64,000 bases of DNA, taken from contig NZ_AFUB01000011.1 in NCBI RefSeq assembly GCF_000222705.1, forward strand, positions 1 through 64,000, read 5' to 3'. Under the pieces are notes generated by a model. That model did not search any database. It was not told where the DNA came from and was given only the letters and a program-made list of their open reading frames with translations. The DNA comes from Streptococcus mitis bv. 2 str. SK95 (GTDB lineage Bacteria > Bacillota > Bacilli > Lactobacillales > Streptococcaceae). Position 1 is the first letter of the stretch; every line of letters begins with the position of its first letter. A program made the translations under genes and the position numbers. Shown in pieces: positions 29,569-39,457 of the stretch.

Positions 29569-29619
29569 TCGGGTCTTTAAAATCAAACATCACAGAGAAA
29601 CCCGATTATCGTGATGTTT
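29569..29619 (-). ncRNA. Possible H-type pseudoknot in the ald leader
   Basis: On the minus strand: stem 1 AAACATCAC (29619-29611) with GTGATGTTT (29593-29585), 9 bp; its loop holds TCGGGT (29605-29600), which pairs with ACCCGA (29574-29569), 6 bp. Loops are 5, 6 and 10 bases. The SD GGAG and ATG follow within 25 bases. On the plus strand stem 1 plus a T-rich tail could also act as a terminator, so the meaning is not settled. Confidence 0.45.
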
Positions 29620-29621
29620 TT

Positions 29622-29650
29622 ATTTTATATAAAACTGTTTCGAAAATCAA
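29622..29650 (-). promoter_or_regulatory. Candidate ald promoter
   Basis: Minus strand TTGATT (29650-29645), 17-base spacer, TAAAAT (29627-29622). The predicted start (about 29615) lies within the first stem of the pseudoknot, which would shorten it; a slightly earlier start would keep it whole. Confidence 0.45.
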
Positions 29651-29723
29651 GAAAAACTTTTGCTTTGATGAGCTTTTTTTGATAAGCTAGTAGGAAAATA
29701 CTTGTAAATAGGGGGAAGTGTGT

Positions 29724-30293
29724 ATGGAATCAATATTTGTGAAATTTGCCCAGTATCCATCTATAGAAACGGAACGTTTATTGCTTCGACCCGTAACCTT
29801 AGATGATGCGGAAGCTATGTTTGAGTATGCCTCAGACAGAGAAAATACACGCTACACTTTTCCAACCAATCAAAGCTTAGAAGAAACTAAGAACAACATC
29901 GCTCAGTTATACTTGGCCAATCCCTTGGGACGGTGGGGAATAGAATTAAAAAGCAATGGTCAGTTTATTGGAACCATTGATTTGCACAAGATTGATCCTG
30001 TTCTTAAGAAGGCGTCTATTGGCTACATTATCAATAAAAAGTATTGGAATCAAGGATTAACGACAGAAGCCAATCGTGCCGTGATTGAGCTGGCTTTTGA
30101 GAAGATTGGAATGAATAAGTTGACCGCCCTTCACGATAAGGACAATCCTGCATCTGGAAGAGTCATGCAGAAATCAGGCATGCGCTTTTCCCATGCAGAA
30201 CCATATGCTTGTATGGATCAACATGAAAAAGGTCGAATCGTTACAAGAGTTCATTATGTCTTGACCAAGGAAGACTATTTTGCAAATAAATAA
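29724..30293 (+). CDS. GNAT acetyltransferase (RimJ/RimL type)
   Basis: About 189 residues. ETERLLLRPVTLDDAEAMFEYAS is the usual start of RimJ/RimL-like GNATs; IGTIDLHKI, ASIGYIINKKYWNQGLTTEANRAVIE (acetyl-CoA pyrophosphate loop) and NPASGRVMQKSGM follow. I use ATG 29724 (SD GGGGGAAG at proper distance) rather than the GTG six bases earlier. The substrate (N-terminal amine, antibiotic or other) is unknown. Confidence 0.87.
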   Translation: MESIFVKFAQYPSIETERLLLRPVTLDDAEAMFEYASDRENTRYTFPTNQSLEETKNNIAQLYLANPLGRWGIELKSNGQFIGTIDLHKIDPVLKKASIGYIINKKYWNQGLTTEANRAVIELAFEKIGMNKLTALHDKDNPASGRVMQKSGMRFSHAEPYACMDQHEKGRIVTRVHYVLTKEDYFANK

Positions 30294-30332
30294 GCAGTTG
30301 AAAAGAAATTTTCGACTGTTTTTTCTTCCTCT

Positions 30333-30340
30333 TACGAATA
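30333..30340 (+). promoter_or_regulatory. SigX (ComX) combox of comEA-comEC
   Basis: Exact TACGAATA, preceded by a T-rich tract, 20 bases before the comEA ATG: the promoter element of late competence genes. Confidence 0.88.
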
Positions 30341-30359
30341 ATCTAAGAGAGGAGAAAAT

Positions 30360-31010
30360 ATGGAAGCAATTATCGAGAAAATCAAAGAGTATAAAATCAT
30401 TGTCATCTGTGCAGGTCTGGGCTTGCTTGTAGGCGGATTTTTCCTGCTAAAGCCAGTTACACAAACATCTGTGAAAGAAACAAATTTGCAGACCGAAGTT
30501 GCAGCTGTTTCAAAAGATTTATCGGCTGAAAAAGAAGTGAAGAAGGAGGAAAAGGAAGAGCCTCTGGAACAAGATCAGATCACTGTAGATGTAAAAGGTG
30601 CTGTCAAATCGCCAGGGATTTATGATTTGCCAGTAGGGAGTCGGATTCATGATGCCGTTCAGAAGGCGGGTGGATTGACAGAGGAGGCAGATAGCAAGTC
30701 GCTCAATCTAGCTCAGAAAGTCAGTGACGAGGCTCTGGTCTACGTCCCGAGTAAGGGAGAAGAAGCAGTGAGTCAGCAGACTGGTTCTGGAACGACTGCT
30801 TCGACAAGTAAAGATAAGAAAGTCAACCTCAATAAAGCCAGTCTGGAAGAACTCAAACAGGTCAAAGGATTGGGAGGAAAACGAGCCCAGGATATTATCG
30901 ACCATCGTGAGGCGAATGGCAAATTCAAGTCGGTAGATGAATTAAAGAAAGTCTCTGGCATTGGCGCTAAGACCATAGAAAAGCTAAAAGACTATGTTAC
31001 AGTGGACTAA
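30360..31010 (+). CDS. comEA: Competence protein ComEA (DNA receptor)
   Basis: 216 residues. Membrane anchor at residues 12-30, a Lys/Glu-rich linker, a SLBB-like domain (ITVDVKGAVKSPGIYDLPVGSRIHDAV) and a C-terminal helix-hairpin-helix DNA-binding domain (VNLNKASLEELKQVKGLGGKRAQDIIDHR...GIGAKTIEKL). It binds incoming double-stranded DNA outside the membrane. Late competence gene under the combox; overlaps comEC by 17 bases. Also called celA in pneumococcus. Confidence 0.95.
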   Translation: MEAIIEKIKEYKIIVICAGLGLLVGGFFLLKPVTQTSVKETNLQTEVAAVSKDLSAEKEVKKEEKEEPLEQDQITVDVKGAVKSPGIYDLPVGSRIHDAVQKAGGLTEEADSKSLNLAQKVSDEALVYVPSKGEEAVSQQTGSGTTASTSKDKKVNLNKASLEELKQVKGLGGKRAQDIIDHREANGKFKSVDELKKVSGIGAKTIEKLKDYVTVD

Positions 31011-33234
31011 GAGTTTCCCTATCCCCCTAATCTATCTGACTTTTCTGTTACTTTGGCTTTACTATGCCATTTTCTCAGCGTCCTATCTCGCACTGCTAGG
31101 TTTTGTTTTTTTGCTGGTCTGCCTCTTTTTCCAATTTCCTTGGAAATCTGCTGGCAAAGTTTTAGCGATTTGTGGCTTCTTTGGCTTCTGGTTTCTGTTT
31201 CAAACTTGGCAACAGACACAAGCGAGTCAAGACTTAGTCGCTTATGTTGAAAAGGTGAGGATTTTACCAGATACCATCAAGGTCAATGGAGATAGTCTGT
31301 CCTTTCGGGGCAAGGCTGACGGCCGTACCTTCCAAGTTTACTATAAACTTCAGTCCGAGGAAGAGAAAGAGCATTTCCAGATCTTGACAGACCTTCATGA
31401 CTTGGAACTAGAAGGGAAGCTTTCAGAGCCAGAAGGCCAGAGGAATTTTGGTGGTTTTGACTACCAAGCCTATCTGAAAACTCAGGGGATTTACCAAACT
31501 TTGACTATCAAAAGAATCCAGTCCCTCAAAAAAGTTAGCAGTTGGGATATAGGTGAAAACCTGTCGAGCTTACGTCGAAAGGCTGTTGTTTGGATCAAGA
31601 CACACTTTCCAGATCCTATGCGCAACTACATGACGGGGCTCTTGCTAGGACATCTGGATACGGACTTCGAGGAGATGAATGAGCTCTATTCTAGTCTAGG
31701 AATTATCCACCTTTTTGCCTTGTCAGGTATGCAGGTAGGATTTTTTATGGATGGGTTTAAGAAGCTCCTTTTGCGATTGGGCTTGAGCCAAGAAAAGTTG
31801 AAGTGGCTGACTTATCCTTTTTCCCTTATCTATGCAGGTCTGACAGGATTCTCAGCTTCGGTCATTCGCAGTCTCTTGCAAAAGTTACTGGCCCAACATG
31901 GCTACAAGGGCTTGGACAATTTTGCCTTGACGGTGCTTGTCCTCTTTATCATCATGCCCAATTTTTTCCTGACAGCAGGAGGGGTCTTGTCCTGTGCCTA
32001 CGCCTTTATCTTGACCATGACAAGTAAAGAAGGCGAGGGGCTCAAGGCTGTTGCCAGAGAAAGTCTGGTCATTTCTTTAGGAATATTGCCCATTTTATCC
32101 TTCTATTTTGCAGAATTTCAACCTTGGTCAATTCTTTTGACCTTTGTCTTTTCCTTTCTGTTTGATGTGGTATTCTTACCGCTTTTGTCCATCTTATTTA
32201 TTCTCTCTTTTGTTTACCCAGTCACTCAGTTTAACCTTATCTTTGAGTGGTTGGAGAACATCATTCGCTTGGTATCGCAGCTGGCAAGTAGGCCCCTGGT
32301 CTTTGGACAACCCAATGCATGGCTTTTAATCTTATTGTTAATTTCCTTGGCTTTAGTTTATGATTTTAGGAAAAACATCAAAAGGGTAGCAGGATTAAGC
32401 CTCCTTATCGTGGGGCTCTTTTTCCTGACCAAGCATCCACTTGAAAATGAAATTACCATGCTGGACGTTGGGCAAGGTGAAAGTATTTTCCTACGGGATG
32501 TAACTGGTAAAACCATTCTCATAGATGTGGGAGGAAAGGCAGAGCCTGATAAGAAAATCGAGTACTGGCAAAAAAAGGCGACGACCAGCAATGCCCAGAG
32601 GACCTTGATTCCCTATCTTAAAAGTCGCGGAGTAGACAAGATTGACCAGCTGATTTTGACCAACACAGAGAAGGAGCATGTTGGAGATTTACTGGAGGTG
32701 ACCAAGGCTTTCCATGTAGGGGAGATTTTAGTATCAAAAGGAAGTTTGACACAGCAGGAATTTGTAGCGGAACTACAAGCGACTCAAACCAAGGTGCGCA
32801 GTGTGGCAGCAGGGGAGAACTTGCCGATTTTTGGCGGTTACTTAGAAGTCCTATCTCCAAGGAAGATTGGAGATGGAGGTAATGAGGATTCTCTCCTTCT
32901 TTATGGAAAACTTCTGGATAAGCACTTTCTCTTCACTGGAAACTTGAAAGAGAAGGGAGAGAAGGAACTTTTAAAGCAATACCCTAACTTCGAGGTGGAT
33001 GTCTTGAAAGTCGGTCAACATGGTTCTAAAGCATCATCAAATCCAGTTTTCCTAGAAAAACTCAACCCAGAGCTTTCTCTCATCTCAGTTGGAAAGAACA
33101 ATCGTGCGAAACTCCCCCATCAGGAAACCTTGATTCGACTAGAGACCATCAAGAGTAAGATTTACCGAACTGACCAGGACGGAGCTATTCGCTTTAAAGG
33201 ATGGAATAGTTGGCAAATCGAAAGTGTTCGTTAG
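30994..33234 (+). CDS. comEC: DNA uptake channel protein ComEC
   Basis: 746 residues. N-terminal membrane helices, an OB-like extracellular part (about 70-190), the competence helix bundle (YMTGLLLGHLDTDF, HLFALSGMQVGFF, LTGFSASVIRSLL) and a C-terminal metallo-beta-lactamase-like domain (MLDVGQGESIFLRDVTGKTILIDVGG; VLKVGQHGSKASSNP). It forms the channel that takes single-stranded DNA into the cell. Translationally coupled to comEA. Confidence 0.95.
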   Translation: MLQWTKSFPIPLIYLTFLLLWLYYAIFSASYLALLGFVFLLVCLFFQFPWKSAGKVLAICGFFGFWFLFQTWQQTQASQDLVAYVEKVRILPDTIKVNGDSLSFRGKADGRTFQVYYKLQSEEEKEHFQILTDLHDLELEGKLSEPEGQRNFGGFDYQAYLKTQGIYQTLTIKRIQSLKKVSSWDIGENLSSLRRKAVVWIKTHFPDPMRNYMTGLLLGHLDTDFEEMNELYSSLGIIHLFALSGMQVGFFMDGFKKLLLRLGLSQEKLKWLTYPFSLIYAGLTGFSASVIRSLLQKLLAQHGYKGLDNFALTVLVLFIIMPNFFLTAGGVLSCAYAFILTMTSKEGEGLKAVARESLVISLGILPILSFYFAEFQPWSILLTFVFSFLFDVVFLPLLSILFILSFVYPVTQFNLIFEWLENIIRLVSQLASRPLVFGQPNAWLLILLLISLALVYDFRKNIKRVAGLSLLIVGLFFLTKHPLENEITMLDVGQGESIFLRDVTGKTILIDVGGKAEPDKKIEYWQKKATTSNAQRTLIPYLKSRGVDKIDQLILTNTEKEHVGDLLEVTKAFHVGEILVSKGSLTQQEFVAELQATQTKVRSVAAGENLPIFGGYLEVLSPRKIGDGGNEDSLLLYGKLLDKHFLFTGNLKEKGEKELLKQYPNFEVDVLKVGQHGSKASSNPVFLEKLNPELSLISVGKNNRAKLPHQETLIRLETIKSKIYRTDQDGAIRFKGWNSWQIESVR

Positions 33235-33274
33235 GAAGAAAGTGTTATATATTAGTAAAATAAACTAAAATCTG

Positions 33275-33303
33275 TTGCATCATAGTGAGAAAAACGATAT
33301 AAT
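33275..33303 (+). promoter_or_regulatory. Promoter of the secreted-peptide cassette
   Basis: TTGCAT, 17-base spacer, TATAAT (33298-33303). Confidence 0.7.
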
Positions 33304-33345
33304 GAAAGCGTCTTCAATACTAATGATATAAATGCAATGAAAACC

Positions 33346-33608
33346 ATGAAAAATCAGCAAAAGTCGCTTTCTTAGCTAGTTTATACTCTATTGGTCTTTT
33401 TCAGTTCAGTGTATCTGCTGTGACAGTCACTAAAAGTTATCGGTATGATTGGAATACTGTTTGGAAGTATAGTACCAACTATCACAACCATCAATACATT
33501 TCTATCCCGTCATGGTCTCGTTATGACAGCTACGATGAATATAAAGTTGGTACTGGCTGGAATTACGATCGTTATGAGGTCATAAACTACTATACTTACG
33601 GATATTAA
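33346..33608 (+). pseudogene. Lactococcin 972-like secreted peptide precursor, -1 frameshift
   Basis: With one more A in the A5 run at 33349-33353 the frame from ATG 33346 reads MKKSAKVAFLASLYSIGLFQ then FSVSA, a classic signal peptide, followed by a mature part of about 62 residues starting VTVTKSYRYDW. As written the frame stops after ten codons. The mature part is extremely aromatic (many Tyr, five Trp) with S-x-N-Y-H-N-H near its start and YYTYGY at the end, reminiscent of the lactococcin 972 family. An ABC ATPase and a membrane protein follow at 33641, as in such loci. No clear SD is seen. The family call is by resemblance only. Confidence 0.55.
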
Positions 33609-33640
33609 TAGTTAAACGTTTAGAAGAAGGAGGGCTGGAT

Positions 33641-34234
33641 ATGATAACTCTTACTCATGTTACCTTAAAAACGCGACAAGTCATCTTGCAAGATGCGGAT
33701 TTTACCTTTAAAAAGGGTAGGATTTATGGCCTTCTTGCTATCAATGGCTCGGGAAAGACGACACTATTCCGAGCTATGAGCAAGTTGCTTCCCCTTAGTA
33801 GTGGACACATCGCAGTTCCTCCTTCTTTGTTTTATTATGAGAGCGTTGAATGGCTGGATGGAAACTTAAGTGGGATGGACTACCTTCGTCTCATAAAAAA
33901 CATCTGGAAGTCAGACCTAAACTTGAGGGATGAAATCGCCTACTGGGAAATGGCTGACTATATCAGTCTTCCCATCCGCAAGTATTCCTTAGGGATGAAG
34001 CAACGCTTGGTGATTGCTATGTATTTTCTCAGTCAGGCGAAATGCTGGCTCATGGATGAGATTACAAATGGCTTAGACGAGTATTATCGACAGAAGTTTT
34101 TTGATAGACTGGCACAAATCAATAGACAAGAACAGATGGTTCTTTTGAGTTCCCACTACAAAGAGGAGTTAGTGGAGATTTGCGATAGCATGGTAACCAT
34201 TCATCAGGGGCAGATAGAAGAGGTTCCGTTATGA
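33641..34234 (+). CDS. ABC transporter ATP-binding protein of the peptide cassette
   Basis: 197 residues, single small ATPase. Walker A AINGSGKTT (33-41), a divergent signature YSLGMKQRLVIA in place of LSGGQ, Walker B CWLMDEITNGLD with its Glu, and the H-loop SSHYKEE. SD GGAGG 9 bases before ATG. Overlaps the next gene by four bases (ATGA). Likely partner of the 34231 membrane protein in exporting or giving immunity to the small peptide encoded upstream. Confidence 0.87.
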   Translation: MITLTHVTLKTRQVILQDADFTFKKGRIYGLLAINGSGKTTLFRAMSKLLPLSSGHIAVPPSLFYYESVEWLDGNLSGMDYLRLIKNIWKSDLNLRDEIAYWEMADYISLPIRKYSLGMKQRLVIAMYFLSQAKCWLMDEITNGLDEYYRQKFFDRLAQINRQEQMVLLSSHYKEELVEICDSMVTIHQGQIEEVPL

Positions 34235-35415
34235 AAGATATTAGCCTATTTTTGTTAAAGAAAGTTTTCAAAAGTCGTTTAAACTGGATTATCTTAGCTT
34301 TATTTGCATCTGTACTCGGTGTTACCTTTTATTTAAATAGTCAGACTGCAAACTCACACAGCTTGGAGAGCAGGTTGGAAACTCGTATTGCAGCCAACGA
34401 GAGAGCTATCAATGAAAATGAAGAGAAACTCTCCCAAATGTCTGACACCAGCTCGGAGGAATACCAGACTGCTAAAAGTGATTTAGACTTGCAAAAAAAT
34501 CTTTTGACGCGAAAGAAAGAAATTCTGACTTTATTAAAAGAAGGGCGCTGGAAAGAAGCCTACTATTTGCAGTGGCAAGATGAAGAGAAGAATTATGAAT
34601 TTGTATCAAATGACCCGACTTCTAGCTCTGAATTAAAAATGGGGGTTGACCGCCAACGGAAGATTTACCAAGCCCTGTATCCCTTGAACATAAAAGCACA
34701 TACTTTGGAGTTTCCTACCCACGGGATTGATCAGATTGTCTGGATTTTAGAGGCTATCATCCCAAGCTTGTTTGTGATTGCTATTATTTTTATGCTAACA
34801 CAACTGTTTGCAGAAAGATATCAAAATAATCTTGATACAGCTCAGTTATATCCTTTTTCAAAAGTGACATTTGCCATGTCCTCTCTTGGAGTTGGGATGA
34901 GCTATGTAACCGTGCTGTTTATCGGAATCTGTGGCTTTTCTTTTCTAGCAGGAAGTCTGATAAGTGGTTTTGGACAGTTAGATTATCCCTACCCGTTCTA
35001 TAGCTTAACGAATCAAGAAGTAACTATTGGAAAGATACAAGATGTGTTATTTCCTAGCTTGCTCTTAACTTTCTTAGCCTTTATCGTCATTGTGGAAGTC
35101 GTCTACTTGATTGCTTACTTTTTCAAGCAAAAAATGCCTGTCCTCTTTCTTTCACTCATTGGGATTGTTGGCTTGTTGTTTGGTATCCAAACGATCCAGC
35201 CTCTTCAGAGTATTGCACATCTGATTCCCTTTACATACTTGCGTTCAGTGGAGATTTTATCTGGCAGACTACCTAAGCAGATTGATAATGTCAATCTGAA
35301 TTGGAGCATGGGGATGGTCTTACTTCCTTGCCTGATTATCCTTTTGTTAGTTGGGATTCTATTTATCGAAAGATGGGGAAGTTCACGTAAAAAGGAAGTT
35401 TTTAATAGGTCTTAG
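34231..35415 (+). CDS. ABC transporter membrane protein (bacteriocin-cassette type)
   Basis: 394 residues. One helix near residues 13-32, a soluble coiled-coil stretch (about 48-115, Glu/Lys-rich), then about five to six helices (IVWILEAIIPSLFVIAIIFML onwards). This is the layout of ABC-2 type permeases for peptide export or resistance. No conserved catalytic residues are expected. It is the last gene of the cassette and ends before a terminator. Confidence 0.8.
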   Translation: MKDISLFLLKKVFKSRLNWIILALFASVLGVTFYLNSQTANSHSLESRLETRIAANERAINENEEKLSQMSDTSSEEYQTAKSDLDLQKNLLTRKKEILTLLKEGRWKEAYYLQWQDEEKNYEFVSNDPTSSSELKMGVDRQRKIYQALYPLNIKAHTLEFPTHGIDQIVWILEAIIPSLFVIAIIFMLTQLFAERYQNNLDTAQLYPFSKVTFAMSSLGVGMSYVTVLFIGICGFSFLAGSLISGFGQLDYPYPFYSLTNQEVTIGKIQDVLFPSLLLTFLAFIVIVEVVYLIAYFFKQKMPVLFLSLIGIVGLLFGIQTIQPLQSIAHLIPFTYLRSVEILSGRLPKQIDNVNLNWSMGMVLLPCLIILLLVGILFIERWGSSRKKEVFNRS

Positions 35416-35452
35416 TATTCCTATACGGAAGGTGAGGAAAAAACTAACACAG

Positions 35453-35481
35453 GGAGGGAACCAACTAGGTTCTCTCTTTTT
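35453..35481 (+). terminator. Terminator after the ABC cassette
   Basis: 10-bp stem GGAGGGAACC/GGTTCTCTCT with two G-U pairs, loop AACTA, T5 tail. Confidence 0.7.
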
Positions 35482-35532
35482 GATGTCATCAAGAAGAAAA
35501 CAGAAAGTTTTTTGAAAAAACGACTTTTTATC

Positions 35533-35561
35533 TTGACAAGGGATAGAAAACTTGGTATCAT
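35533..35561 (+). promoter_or_regulatory. Promoter of infC-rpmI-rplT
   Basis: Consensus TTGACA, 17-base spacer, TATCAT. Confidence 0.8.
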
Positions 35562-35569
35562 ATAAAAGT

Positions 35570-35725
35570 TGAGAAAAGCAGAAGTGAGAGCTTCTCGCCT
35601 TGTGACATCAAGTTGCCTGGCCCTACGGATGAAAAGTTTCTAAGAAACGCTATCATAACGTGCGGGCTTGTATCATTACGAGTCCGCTCTTGTTTTTCTC
35701 TAATAATAAAAAAGAGGTGAAAACC
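35570..35725 (+). ncRNA. Ribosomal protein L20 leader with attenuator
   Basis: The 5' UTR of infC contains a GAAG/CTTC-type helix (about 35580-35597), a segment with TTGCCTGGCCCTACGG, and a strong hairpin GCGGGCTTGTA/TACGAGTCCGC (two G-U pairs) followed by TTGTTTTTCTC, i.e. a terminator before the gene. In Bacillus and relatives L20 binds this leader to repress infC-rpmI-rplT by early termination. Exact borders need a covariance search. Confidence 0.75.
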
Positions 35726-36247
35726 ATAGCAAAGCAAGACTTATTCATCAATGATGAAATTCGTGTACGTGAAGTTCGCTTGATCGGTCTTGAGGGAGAA
35801 CAGCTAGGCATTAAGCCACTCAGCGAAGCGCAAGCATTGGCTGATAGTGCAAATGTTGACTTAGTATTGATTCAACCCCAAGCAAAACCGCCTGTTGCTA
35901 AAATTATGGACTACGGTAAGTTCAAATTTGAGTACCAGAAAAAGCAAAAAGAACAACGTAAAAAACAAAGTGTTGTTACTGTGAAAGAAGTTCGTCTGAG
36001 TCCAACTATTGACAAGGGAGACTTTGACACAAAACTTCGCAATGCACGTAAATTCCTTGAAAAAGGAAATAAAGTTAAGGTATCTATTCGCTTTAAGGGT
36101 CGTATGATTACCCATAAAGAGATTGGTGCAAAAGTTTTAGCCGAGTTTGCTGAAGCAACACAAGATATTGCGATCATCGAACAACGAGCTAAGATGGATG
36201 GACGCCAAATGTTCATGCAGTTGGCGCCAGCAACTGACAAAAAATAA
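35726..36247 (+). CDS. infC: Translation initiation factor IF-3, probable AUA start
   Basis: 173 residues when started at ATA 35726, the same length as Bacillus IF-3. The SD AGAGGTG is 6 bases before this codon. Alternatives in frame are GTG 35717 (inside the SD) and TTG 35690 (in the attenuator tail, no SD). N-domain [17 protein letters not shown] and C-domain [35 protein letters not shown] are typical. Rare start codons of infC allow IF-3 to repress itself. First gene of the L20-controlled operon. Confidence 0.93.
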   Translation: MAKQDLFINDEIRVREVRLIGLEGEQLGIKPLSEAQALADSANVDLVLIQPQAKPPVAKIMDYGKFKFEYQKKQKEQRKKQSVVTVKEVRLSPTIDKGDFDTKLRNARKFLEKGNKVKVSIRFKGRMITHKEIGAKVLAEFAEATQDIAIIEQRAKMDGRQMFMQLAPATDKK

Positions 36248-36279
36248 TTGTCAGAAAGTTAAATAAAGGAGAAAAAATC

Positions 36280-36480
36280 ATGCCAAAACAAAAAACACAC
36301 CGCGCATCAGCTAAACGTTTCAAACGTACAGGTTCTGGTGGACTTAAACGTTTCCGTGCTTACACTTCTCACCGTTTCCACGGAAAAACTAAGAAACAAC
36401 GTCGTCATCTTCGTAAAGCATCTATGGTGCATTCAGGAGATTTCAAACGTATCAAAGCAATGCTTACTCGCTTGAAATAA
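36280..36480 (+). CDS. rpmI: 50S ribosomal protein L35
   Basis: 66 residues, highly basic: [22 protein letters not shown], then [16 protein letters not shown] and a C-terminal [11 protein letters not shown]. Normal length and position between infC and rplT; SD AAAGGAGA. Confidence 0.97.
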   Translation: MPKQKTHRASAKRFKRTGSGGLKRFRAYTSHRFHGKTKKQRRHLRKASMVHSGDFKRIKAMLTRLK

Positions 36481-36531
36481 TAGCCTAATAGTAAGTAAAC
36501 AATTCTAGGAAATATTTGGAGGAAATAAAAC

Positions 36532-36891
36532 ATGGCACGTGTTAAAGGTGGCGTTGTATCACGCAAACGTCGTAAACGTATTCTTAAATTAGCAAAAGGT
36601 TACTATGGAGCTAAACACATCTTGTTCCGTACTGCAAAAGAACAAGTAATGAACTCTTACTACTATGCATACCGTGACCGTCGTCAGAAAAAACGTGACT
36701 TCCGCAAATTGTGGATCACTCGTATCAATGCGGCAGCTCGTATGAACGGACTTTCATACTCACAATTGATGCATGGTTTGAAATTGGCTGAAATCGAAGT
36801 TAACCGTAAAATGCTTGCTGACTTGGCTGTTAACGATGCAGCAGCTTTCACAGCTCTTGCAGATGCAGCTAAAGTAAAACTTGGTAAATAA
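36532..36891 (+). CDS. rplT: 50S ribosomal protein L20
   Basis: 119 residues: [46 protein letters not shown] and [20 protein letters not shown]. It binds 23S rRNA early in assembly and, via the leader upstream of infC, represses this operon. Followed by a terminator. Confidence 0.98.
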   Translation: MARVKGGVVSRKRRKRILKLAKGYYGAKHILFRTAKEQVMNSYYYAYRDRRQKKRDFRKLWITRINAAARMNGLSYSQLMHGLKLAEIEVNRKMLADLAVNDAAAFTALADAAKVKLGK

Positions 36892-36899
36892 TTACTTTT

Positions 36900-36930
36900 A
36901 AGACTGGAACAGGATTGTCCCAGTCTTTTT
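36900..36930 (+). terminator. Terminator after rplT
   Basis: Stem AAGACTGG/CCAGTCTT with an 11-base loop and T tail. Confidence 0.78.
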
Positions 36931-36949
36931 AGAAATAAAGGAGAAAGCT

Positions 36950-37330
36950 ATGGCTTCAAAAATGCTACACACTTGCTTGCGAGTAGAAAACCTTGAAAAA
37001 TCAATCGCATTCTATCAAGATGCTTTTGGTTTTAAAGAATTGCGTCGCAGAGATTTTCCAGATCATGCTTTCACCATTGTCTATCTAGGACTTGAGGGGG
37101 ATGACTATGAGTTGGAGTTGACTTATAACTATGATCACGGTCCCTACGTGGTAGGAGATGGTTTCGCCCATATTGCCCTCAGTACACCTGACCTTGAGGA
37201 CCTACATCAAGAACATAGCGCTAAAGGCTATGAGGTTACAGAGCCCAAAGGCCTACCAGGTAACCCACCAAACTATTACTTTGTCAAGGATCCTGATGGC
37301 TACAAGGTCGAAGTGATTCGTGAAAAATAA
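36950..37330 (+). CDS. gloA: VOC family protein, lactoylglutathione lyase-like
   Basis: 126 residues, two beta-alpha-beta-beta-beta modules. Metal-ligand positions resemble glyoxalase I: His in MLHTCLRVENLEKSIAFY, Glu in DYELELTYNY, His in GFAHIALSTPDL and Glu in GYKVEVIRE. NPPNYYFVKDPDG is the usual C-terminal block. It would detoxify methylglyoxal as the hemithioacetal. The gene is alone between two terminators; SD AAAGGAGA. Confidence 0.88.
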   Translation: MASKMLHTCLRVENLEKSIAFYQDAFGFKELRRRDFPDHAFTIVYLGLEGDDYELELTYNYDHGPYVVGDGFAHIALSTPDLEDLHQEHSAKGYEVTEPKGLPGNPPNYYFVKDPDGYKVEVIREK

Positions 37331-37338
37331 TCCAGTAC

Positions 37339-37375
37339 AGTCAAGTAGAATGTTCGTTTTCTACTTGACTTTTTT
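37339..37375 (+). terminator. Terminator after gloA
   Basis: 12-bp perfect stem AGTCAAGTAGAA/TTCTACTTGACT, 8-base loop, T5 tail. Its 3' arm doubles as the -35 of the next promoter. Confidence 0.85.
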
Positions 37376-37393
37376 ACTTTGAAAGAGTATACT
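37365..37393 (+). promoter_or_regulatory. Promoter of pyrK-pyrD
   Basis: TTGACT (37365-37370), 17-base spacer, TATACT (37388-37393). Confidence 0.8.
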
Positions 37394-37399
37394 AATACA

Positions 37400-37560
37400 A
37401 ATTTAACCTTTAAGGGGAGTCCAGAGAGACTCACAAGGTGTCAGATAAAAGGAATAGGGGATTCTCTGTGGAGACTTTTTAGGTGTGTCCATGAGTTCTG
37501 TCCTATCTCGACTGAGACCTTGCAATAGCAAGGTCTTTTCTTTATCTGGTCCCCTTAAAA
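37400..37560 (+). promoter_or_regulatory. PyrR-controlled attenuator
   Basis: The leader starts with the PyrR-binding hairpin (AGTCCAGAGAGACTCACAAGG, 37418-37438, close to the known consensus) and ends with a terminator hairpin GACCTTGC/GCAAGGTC (37516-37535) plus TTTT. With UMP, PyrR binds the anti-antiterminator and lets the terminator form; otherwise pyrKD is read. A 10-bp complementarity joins both ends of the leader (37409-37418 with 37550-37559). Confidence 0.9.
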
Positions 37561-37576
37561 TTTAAGGAGGAAAATC

Positions 37577-39326
<1,750 letters not shown>

Positions 39327-39457
39327 GCTAGACCTTTCTTATCGTCAACAAGACATAGAATCTTCATCAATTTGTAATATTTCCGTTAGTTAACTATGTT
39401 ACAATAGGTTTTATAAACTAGTAATAGTGTAGATAGTTTTCTACTGAGGAGAATAAA

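Noticed and set aside
29585-29630. Plus-strand intrinsic terminator upstream of the acetyltransferase gene
   Set aside because: Not fully excluded, but no plus-strand gene ends there; the 17-base loop is long, and the bases fit a pseudoknot in the ald leader better.
33420-33608. Peptide started at the internal GTG 33420
   Set aside because: It would lose the signal peptide and has no SD; the ATG at 33346 with one added A explains all features better.
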